This document shows positions 14,856-19,689 of a DNA stretch of 19,689 nt, piece by piece. The DNA lies in the NCBI GenBank assembly GCA_050330055.1, contig JBHJOF010000387.1, forward strand, positions 1 through 19,689. Reading direction: 5' to 3'. Source of the stretch: JBHJOF01 sp050330055. Lineage in GTDB: Bacteria; Pseudomonadota; Alphaproteobacteria; Kiloniellales; JAKSDN01. A program made the translations under genes and the position numbers. The notes under the pieces are model-generated. The model worked only from the letters and a program-made list of their open reading frames with translations, ran no database searches and was not told where the DNA came from. Position 1 is the stretch's first letter; each line of letters begins with the position of its first letter.

Positions 14856-15413
14856 TCAGCCGGCGCTGCGCGCGCGCCCACCCCACAAACCGAGGCCGAT
14901 CAACAGCAGCGTGACGACGCCGATCACAACGACCGTGAGCGTTGGGAGATAGAAGGTCGTGTAGACCTCCCAGCCGAGGAAGCGCAGAGCGTCCGCCACG
15001 TCGGTGTATATGCCGACGAGATGGCCGCCGAGGGTGCCGGTGATGCCGAGCAGGACACTGCCGAGGATCGCCAGTCCTGCCATGATCCAGCGCATTACCC
15101 CATGCCACACGGCTTCATTCTGAAGCCACCGTGTCGCCAGCAGCAAGGCCCAGTACGCCACGGTCCACGTTGCCAGCAACATGTGATTGCGGCCGAGCGG
15201 CGTCGACGAGAGCGCCTCCCACGGCCACACCAGAAGTCCCACCACATAGGCCGCCAAGCCCGCGACGAGTCCGACCGCCAGCAAAGGAACGAGCGCCCGG
15301 TCGATGGCCTTGGCAAGCGGGCCGTCGGAGACGGCGCGCCACAGGATTGCCAAGGTGGCTGTCATCCAAAGTGCGATTGGGAAATGAACCAGGACAACAT
15401 GATAGGCGGCCAT
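14856..15413 (-). CDS. DUF2231-type integral membrane protein, possible haem-b binder
   Basis: A 185-residue protein with about five hydrophobic helices: ~5-24 (HVVLVHFPIALWMTATLAIL), ~42-65, ~80-97, ~108-135 (AGLAILGSVLLGITGTLGGH) and ~155-178. It resembles the DUF2231 family of small bacterial membrane proteins. Histidines sit in or at the edges of the first, third and fourth helices, so bis-His haem b is possible but unproven. The start lies only 2 bp beyond the stop of the upstream haem-domain gene and its AAGGAG ribosome-binding site is inside that gene, so the pair is translationally coupled. It is a natural candidate for the membrane electron-transfer subunit of that pair. Other in-frame starts upstream would overlap the neighbour. 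Confidence 0.75.
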   Translation of the reverse strand: MAAYHVVLVHFPIALWMTATLAILWRAVSDGPLAKAIDRALVPLLAVGLVAGLAAYVVGLLVWPWEALSSTPLGRNHMLLATWTVAYWALLLATRWLQNEAVWHGVMRWIMAGLAILGSVLLGITGTLGGHLVGIYTDVADALRFLGWEVYTTFYLPTLTVVVIGVVTLLLIGLGLWGGRARSAG

Positions 15414-15415
15414 GG

Positions 15416-16843
15416 TCAGTCTCCTTGCCTCTGCATGAGCAGCAGGTTGAGGGCGACGCCGAAGCCAGCAATCAGGACGACGCCCGCCAATATGGTGAGC
15501 AGCCATTGGCTACGAATCGCGTCAGCGAACTCTCGCTCGAAACCATAGTGGGCAAGCTGAACCTCGCTGTGACGATACTTGACGGGTACCCCCTTCTTGA
15601 TGCTTTCAGCCCCGGCGTGCTCGGCGCTATTGAGATGCGGCCAGCTGACCTGGCCGGGGTAGAACAGCGTGATCTCGAGCCAGTCCTGGTCCCAGGGCGG
15701 CTCATTCCCATCGAAGCGCACCGCCTTCATCTCCGCATCACGCTCGAGGCCGAGCGTGACCGGCAACGAAACCAGGTGCCAACGGCTGCCCAACGCGTTG
15801 CGGTGAACCGCGAAAGCGATGTTGTAGATCCGCTTGTCCACCATAATCTTGTCGTCGGCAGGATTGCCGGTGTCCATCGCCCGCTCCAGAGTGACGTCCC
15901 AGTAACCGTCCTGCCAGCGCGCCTTGCTAGCGACCGAGATGTCGAAGCGCGAGTCTTCGCCTGTACGCAGTAGGCGGCGCGGGATCGTGTCGCCTTCCTT
16001 CCACTCGTGGGTCGCATCGAAGGGCACGGCGATGTCGTCGGTGATGTAGTAGATGTCATCGAAGCCTAGTCGGCGCTGCGCCAGATCATCCCACTTCAGT
16101 GCCCGAAAGCCGGTCTTCTGTTCGTCGAACATGAACAGTGGCTGCTTCTGCTCCGAATCCCAGTTGGTGGTGAAGGGCGCCTTGCCGGCGTCTCCGTAAC
16201 GGGCCTCAAGGACGTATTGGTCGTCGGAGGCGTCGATCGGGTTGGTGCGATGCGCCCGCCAATGCCATAAATCCAAGAAGTAGCCGGCGTTGCGCAGCGT
16301 CGACAGCTCCTCTTCGGGAACGACGGAGGCCCAGTCTCCTATGTCTCGCCGGGTCGCCGGCAGGTGCTTGCCGACTTCGGTCTGTTTTCGTTTCTGGCCG
16401 AGATAGGGATGCGCCGTGACCGCGTCTTCCGGAGCTTCGTTCGTGAAGAACCGCATGCGGTCGCCGACGGTCACATAGCCGCCATATCGCGCAAACTCCG
16501 GCACGCTGCCGTCGTCCACGAGCATCGTGACCCGATCCTCGTAGATGCCTTGCGGCTGCGGCCCGGCAACGCTAGCGCCATAGCGCACCCACTTCCCGCC
16601 CTCGAACCTCAGCATGTCGTGATAGATCGATGGCTCGCGGGCAGGCCAGCGGTAGCGGAAGAACATGTCCCGACCGTTGTACGCGGCCTTGACCTGCAAC
16701 GGCATGGTCAACTGGTCGGGTATGTAGATATTGCGGCTGATGTCATTCTGGACGATGCCGGTTCCGTGGGTGAGCCACGACAGACCAAGAGCGCCAACGA
16801 ACAGAAGGACTGTTGCGTATAGATAGATGGAAGCTCTCTTCAT
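15416..16843 (-). CDS. ethylbenzene-dehydrogenase-related haem-domain membrane protein
   Basis: A 475-residue protein resembling the EB_dh family (Pfam PF09459), the haem-b-binding gamma-subunit fold of ethylbenzene and dimethylsulfide dehydrogenases. An N-terminal membrane anchor (~4-23, IYLYATVLLFVGALGLSWL) is followed by a large extracytoplasmic domain (MPLQVKAAYNGRDMFFRYRW; RYGGYVTVGDRMRF; the block YFLDLWHWRAHRTNPIDASDDQY; DDIYYITDDIAVPF; the WLEITLFYPGQV end) and a C-terminal membrane segment (~450-468). The protein has no cysteine at all, so covalent haem c is excluded; haem b through Met/Lys would fit the family. ATG 16843 has GGGAG upstream. It leads a two-gene operon with the DUF2231 gene, with an FNR-like box about 110 bp upstream. 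No molybdoenzyme subunits are nearby. Confidence 0.76.
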   Translation of the reverse strand: MKRASIYLYATVLLFVGALGLSWLTHGTGIVQNDISRNIYIPDQLTMPLQVKAAYNGRDMFFRYRWPAREPSIYHDMLRFEGGKWVRYGASVAGPQPQGIYEDRVTMLVDDGSVPEFARYGGYVTVGDRMRFFTNEAPEDAVTAHPYLGQKRKQTEVGKHLPATRRDIGDWASVVPEEELSTLRNAGYFLDLWHWRAHRTNPIDASDDQYVLEARYGDAGKAPFTTNWDSEQKQPLFMFDEQKTGFRALKWDDLAQRRLGFDDIYYITDDIAVPFDATHEWKEGDTIPRRLLRTGEDSRFDISVASKARWQDGYWDVTLERAMDTGNPADDKIMVDKRIYNIAFAVHRNALGSRWHLVSLPVTLGLERDAEMKAVRFDGNEPPWDQDWLEITLFYPGQVSWPHLNSAEHAGAESIKKGVPVKYRHSEVQLAHYGFEREFADAIRSQWLLTILAGVVLIAGFGVALNLLLMQRQGD

Positions 16844-16938
16844 GGCACAGTCTCCCGGCATTGCTTGGTCGTGCGTGACTCTGCCGTCCTGCTATGCCCA
16901 GAAAGACGAGCCAGCCAATTGACTAATGCCTGGACGTT

Positions 16939-16964
16939 GGCGCTAGCGCCTTGATCTATGTCAA
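16939..16964 (-). promoter_or_regulatory. FNR/DNR-like operator abutting a 12-bp palindrome, upstream of the EB_dh-like operon
   Basis: TTGATCTATGTCAA (16951-16964) fits the TTGAY-N4-RTCAA pattern bound by FNR/Anr and DNR/NnrR regulators, which respond to oxygen limitation or nitric oxide. Directly next to it is the perfect palindrome GGCGCTAGCGCC (16939-16950). The box centre is about 114 bp before the EB_dh-like start. Activation from the usual -41.5 position would put the transcript start near 16916, with a poor CATTAG hexamer at the -10 position. Anaerobic or NO-responsive expression is inferred from this motif alone. Confidence 0.6.
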
Positions 16965-17070
16965 GATACCGAACCGTCGTTCTTCGGTCGGTGTAGCACC
17001 AGCCCAGTTGAATCGGCAGCACTTTGGATGGCGGATCGCTTGGAATTCTATCCGTCAGGCATCGTCTTTC

Positions 17071-17465
17071 TGCACATCTGCTACGGCTACGGCATCGAGG
17101 AGAACATCCGCTGGAAGGAGACCCTGGGCAGCGAGTGGCGCCAGTACGAGGAGATCTTCCCGGCCCTCAACGAGAGCCGCATCGACCAGGTCTCGCTGGA
17201 ATGCGCCCACTCCAAGGTGCCGCTGTCGCTGATCGGCCTGCTGAAGGACAAGGCGGTCATGGTCGGCGCCATCGACGTCGCCTCGCTCGAGGTCGAAAGC
17301 CCCGAGGAGGTCGCCGCCACGATCCGCGCCGCCTCGGAGTTCGTCGATCCGGAGCGCCTCTATCCCTGCACCAACTGCGGCATGGCGCCGCTACCCCGCG
17401 CCGTGGCCGCCGGCAAGCTCCAGGCGCTTGCGCAAGGGGCGGCGCTGGCGCGGAAGGCGCTGTAG
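17071..17465 (+). pseudogene. 5'-truncated second copy of the core methionine synthase gene
   Basis: Encodes only the last ~130 residues of the MetE-like protein found complete at 13495-14520. From TGCACATCTG (17071) to the last shared CTG (17462) it aligns without gaps to 14117-14508, with about 29 differences by hand count, 11 of them in the last 40 bp. Around 16 changed codons are synonymous and six change the residue, so the source gene was under selection until recently. All four zinc ligands survive, but the first half of the barrel and the DEP homocysteine motif are missing, so it should be inactive. The frame stays open back to ATG 17028, adding 14 unrelated residues with no good ribosome-binding site. 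Confidence 0.85.
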
Positions 17466-17564
17466 GGCCACACCGGGCGGGCTTGTTCACTCGCCGGTCC
17501 TAGCCCACTTATTGGATTCCGCGTTTCGTTGCTTTGTGCTTACCTGGAAGCAGAGAGGCATGCT

Positions 17565-17762
17565 ATGCGAATGAGCCAGAATCGCTTGAGTCAATGGGCG
17601 CGCGAGTTGGCAGAATCAGGACGCTTTGAATCCTGGCGGAGTATTGAACTCCACATTCGGACACACGGCTCACGCGGTGCCAAGATAAGTAGTTCCTGGG
17701 AAAAGCATGACCTAGATAATCTATGTCAGATAGCTAGGAGCCAAAAGGATAAACCTAATTGA
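17565..17762 (+). CDS. small hypothetical protein
   Basis: A 65-residue basic protein beginning MRMSQNRLSQWARELAESGR and followed by FESWRSIELHIRTHGS and a C-terminal DLDNLCQIARSQKDKPN. ATG 17565 is preceded by CAGAGAGG at six bases' spacing, which decides it over a TTG at 17529. The ARELAESGRFESWRSIE-type opening is reminiscent of short alphaproteobacterial hypothetical proteins that I recall but cannot name. No catalytic motif, signal peptide or membrane segment is visible. Its codons are much less GC-biased than those of the genes before 14500, and it lies between the truncated methionine synthase and the XRE-ImmA operon, convergent with the latter. It could be cargo of an acquired segment. 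Function unknown. Confidence 0.55.
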   Translation: MRMSQNRLSQWARELAESGRFESWRSIELHIRTHGSRGAKISSSWEKHDLDNLCQIARSQKDKPN

Positions 17763-17827
17763 TACTTAGGGGATGGGGTTCCGTTTGACATTGTCGGAAA
17801 CTTTATCGCCTGGCGGGCCATGTCGGC

Positions 17828-19018
17828 TCAAGGTTTCCGTCCTCCGAACATGTGGAAAACGTTACCCGAATCGCGGCGGAATTCTTCCTTCAAAGTTGGT
17901 TCTACGCGATCCTTTGTTTCGCCCGTCAGTGTTCCCGGCTCGAGGTCTGCAATTTCCTCAAGATCATTTGGGGGGAAAGGAAGCGCTGTAAGAATTTCCT
18001 GCTGCGATTGGACCCCTTCTGACATAAGCAGCTCAAAGCTGCGCCGGATGGCGTGCGGCCGTTCCTTCTCTATCTTGTTGTCCAATGGCTCGTTGGCTCG
18101 CCAGCCGCGACGATTGTAGTTAATCCACAGTCGACGTGCCGCCTCTTCATCAAGGATATCTAGAGCGCGGCACCTCATTATCATTGCGCCGACTGAAGCG
18201 CCCCAGCGTTCCTTCAGCATAAGGAATCCATCCAGCGATGGGGCATCGAGCTCTTCTGAAAACTCTCTCGCCGGCAGCAGTAGGCACGATGCGATCCTGT
18301 CGGCTTGCTGCTCGATTAATTTGTACGAAGCTGGGTCGTTCAGTCTCTTCTGGGGGATGTTCTTGTGGACGACGATATGAGCAAGCTCGTGAAGAGCGTC
18401 GAACCTCTGTCGCACAGCGCTGGCCTTATCCCTCCCAAGCACAACGAACGGGATTCCAAATTGGTTCGACCATTGCGAAAAGGCATCAAGCTTTTCGGCA
18501 ATTACGTGGATCCTAGAAACCAATATGCCATTTGCTTCTAGCTTCTCAATGACATCGGGCATCGGGCCAGGGCGAATATCCCAGTGACGGCGGATTTCAC
18601 TCGCTACTTGCTCAAAGAAATCCTGGTCGAGCGCCGCCAAGCTGGGCACTTCAACTCTTGGGATGTTCAGGGGCGGCAACTCAAAATAAGTCGCGATGTA
18701 GTCAACGACGGCCTTCATCCACTCAAGCCGTACAGCTGCGCGGTTGCGCATCACCGTTGGAGCAGAAAGACGACCGCGCCAGAAAACTGGCGCTTCATCT
18801 CCACTACTCGCCATGGGCAACAGGAAGTACGGACGTGGCATCTTCAGTGCCGAGGCTAGGGCATGAAACACATCGATTTTTGGAGTCTGGTGACCGTGTT
18901 CGTACTTTGAAATGGACTGGACACTTACTCCAACCATTGCAGCTAGGTCGGTCGCAGAAATTCCACGAGCCTGCCTTGCTTCGGTGAGGCGCTGTCCAAC
19001 GAAACCTGGCGTAGTCAT
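17828..19018 (-). CDS. XRE-family HTH regulator fused to an ImmA/IrrE metallopeptidase domain
   Basis: A 396-residue protein. Residues ~8-60 form a Cro/C1-type helix-turn-helix (GQRLTEARQARGISATDLA, then VSVQSISKYEHG). The middle and C-terminal part is an ImmA/IrrE (COG2856, DUF955) zinc peptidase with HELAH at 210-214 (His210, Glu211, His214) and the third ligand probably Glu236 in EQQADRIASCLLLP. Relatives cleave a repressor or partner to switch genes on, as ImmA does to ImmR in ICEBs1, and occur in toxin-antitoxin, prophage and defence loci. The ATG overlaps the TGA of the upstream gene (ATGA), and AGGGAGG lies inside that gene, so the two are translationally coupled. Local GC is clearly lower than the core region, suggesting transfer. 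Confidence 0.9.
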   Translation of the reverse strand: MTTPGFVGQRLTEARQARGISATDLAAMVGVSVQSISKYEHGHQTPKIDVFHALASALKMPRPYFLLPMASSGDEAPVFWRGRLSAPTVMRNRAAVRLEWMKAVVDYIATYFELPPLNIPRVEVPSLAALDQDFFEQVASEIRRHWDIRPGPMPDVIEKLEANGILVSRIHVIAEKLDAFSQWSNQFGIPFVVLGRDKASAVRQRFDALHELAHIVVHKNIPQKRLNDPASYKLIEQQADRIASCLLLPAREFSEELDAPSLDGFLMLKERWGASVGAMIMRCRALDILDEEAARRLWINYNRRGWRANEPLDNKIEKERPHAIRRSFELLMSEGVQSQQEILTALPFPPNDLEEIADLEPGTLTGETKDRVEPTLKEEFRRDSGNVFHMFGGRKP

Positions 19019-19689
19019 TTATCTTTCTCCCTCCCTTTTTTGTCCTCGCGACCCCTCCATGGCAGGCTGCGATCGCCCTTCTCCGAGGGCGCTAGCAAGT
19101 CATAGCCGGCGAGTATCTCCTCAATCGTTAGCTCCAAGGCCCACTCCGAGAAGTCATCAAACGGAACACAGAACTGAATCAAGCCCAGGCGCTGTTGGTC
19201 TTCCGCGAAATGTTTGCCAGCTGGATTGTGGGCAACCAGCCCGTAGAACTCCTTCACCTTAAGTAAGCCCGATGGCTCGTCGCCGAAATCCAGCCGGGGA
19301 GACCTGCCGATTTGTCCCATTGCCGCCAGACGTTCACGGAATTTAGCCGGTTTTGGCATCGCGCCGATGGCGGGGACGTATGACTGCGTCATACCGACCG
19401 CCCCGGACGCCACATAGACGTAGTGCCGATTATTGTCCTCAAGCAATCGTGGGGAGCCGTCCAGGCCATGGTCCGCTGCCAGCGCCAGCAACAATTGCTC
19501 CATCCGGAAGTGGCGGTCCTGGTAGAGTTTGTCCAGGCGCTGTTCGTTCACAACGGTCGGATCACTGTTAACTGAGAGGCTGTCTTGAAACTCGGCTTTG
19601 GGGTGGATGGCCGGGTTCAGATGTGATTCCAAACGGTTGTCAAAGCCAGTTTGGAGGGCCTCATGTGGACGCCGACCACCCGGCGGCAA
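19015..19689 (-). CDS. unrecognised protein, partner of the XRE-ImmA regulator (5' end beyond the window)
   Basis: At least 224 residues; the frame is open to the window edge, so the start is probably outside. I do not recognise the family. Visible features are a mixed-charge helical stretch (NEQRLDKLYQDRHFRMEQLL), a likely globular core (NRHYVYVASGAVGMTQSYVP), the segment FYGLVAHNPAGKHFAEDQQR, then IQFCVPFDDFSEWALELTIE and a strongly charged tail rich in Lys/Glu/Arg/Asp. No membrane segment, signal peptide or textbook nuclease motif is apparent. Its stop overlaps the XRE-ImmA start by 4 bp, an arrangement typical of toxin-antitoxin or regulator-effector pairs; a substrate of the peptidase or an effector is possible. 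A GTG at about 19553 is a weak internal start candidate. Confidence 0.7.
   Translation of the reverse strand: MPPGGRRPHEALQTGFDNRLESHLNPAIHPKAEFQDSLSVNSDPTVVNEQRLDKLYQDRHFRMEQLLLALAADHGLDGSPRLLEDNNRHYVYVASGAVGMTQSYVPAIGAMPKPAKFRERLAAMGQIGRSPRLDFGDEPSGLLKVKEFYGLVAHNPAGKHFAEDQQRLGLIQFCVPFDDFSEWALELTIEEILAGYDLLAPSEKGDRSLPWRGREDKKGREKDK

Noticed and set aside
14677..14860. Minus-strand protein-like frame after the DUF2231 gene
   Set aside because: No start codon of its own, no ribosome-binding site and no recognisable family; at most a remnant.
17028..17465. Functional short methionine synthase from ATG 17028
   Set aside because: It lacks the first half of the barrel and the homocysteine-binding DEP motif, and its first 14 residues are unrelated to the family.

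Overview
The window is chromosomal DNA from a high-GC alphaproteobacterium, most likely a member of the Rhodospirillales or a relative. This is inferred from strongly G/C-ending codons, a class II DAHP synthase, a bacterial transglutaminase-like cysteine proteinase (BTLCP), a NuoE-type helix-hairpin-helix tail and GC-rich intergenic palindromes. No rRNA, tRNA, CRISPR array or intact transposase gene was seen.

Positions 1-13400 are mostly ordinary core metabolism. They hold the 3' part of a succinate-semialdehyde dehydrogenase-type aldehyde dehydrogenase; an NADP-dependent MDR oxidoreductase overlapping an ACT-domain gene; glutathione reductase; a minus-strand pair (TPR protein, then BTLCP); class II DAHP synthase; a nicotinate phosphoribosyltransferase-like enzyme; a membrane-anchored protein with a NuoE-like tail; a broken small membrane-protein gene; an M20 ArgE/DapE-type deacylase; and a secreted DUF3280/DUF2380-type protein. 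Intergenic gaps carry palindromic repeats. Two of them (4683-4831 and 11105-11299) share the same 16-bp terminal inverted repeat and look like miniature mobile elements.

Positions 13495-17465 are the most structured part. A complete core-type cobalamin-independent methionine synthase is followed by a minus-strand two-gene unit: an ethylbenzene-dehydrogenase-like haem-domain membrane protein and a DUF2231 membrane protein. Upstream of the pair lies an FNR/DNR-like box. After that comes a second, 5'-truncated copy of the same methionine synthase gene, aligned without gaps over 392 bp. The result is a direct repeat flanking a putative redox operon, as expected from single-crossover integration or from damage to a tandem paralogue.

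Positions 17466-19689 have visibly lower GC and look acquired. They hold a 65-residue protein and, convergent with it, an operon of an unrecognised gene (cut by the window end) overlapping by 4 bp an XRE-ImmA/IrrE metallopeptidase regulator. Such modules occur in toxin-antitoxin, prophage and defence settings. The unrecognised partner is the best candidate for something undescribed here.
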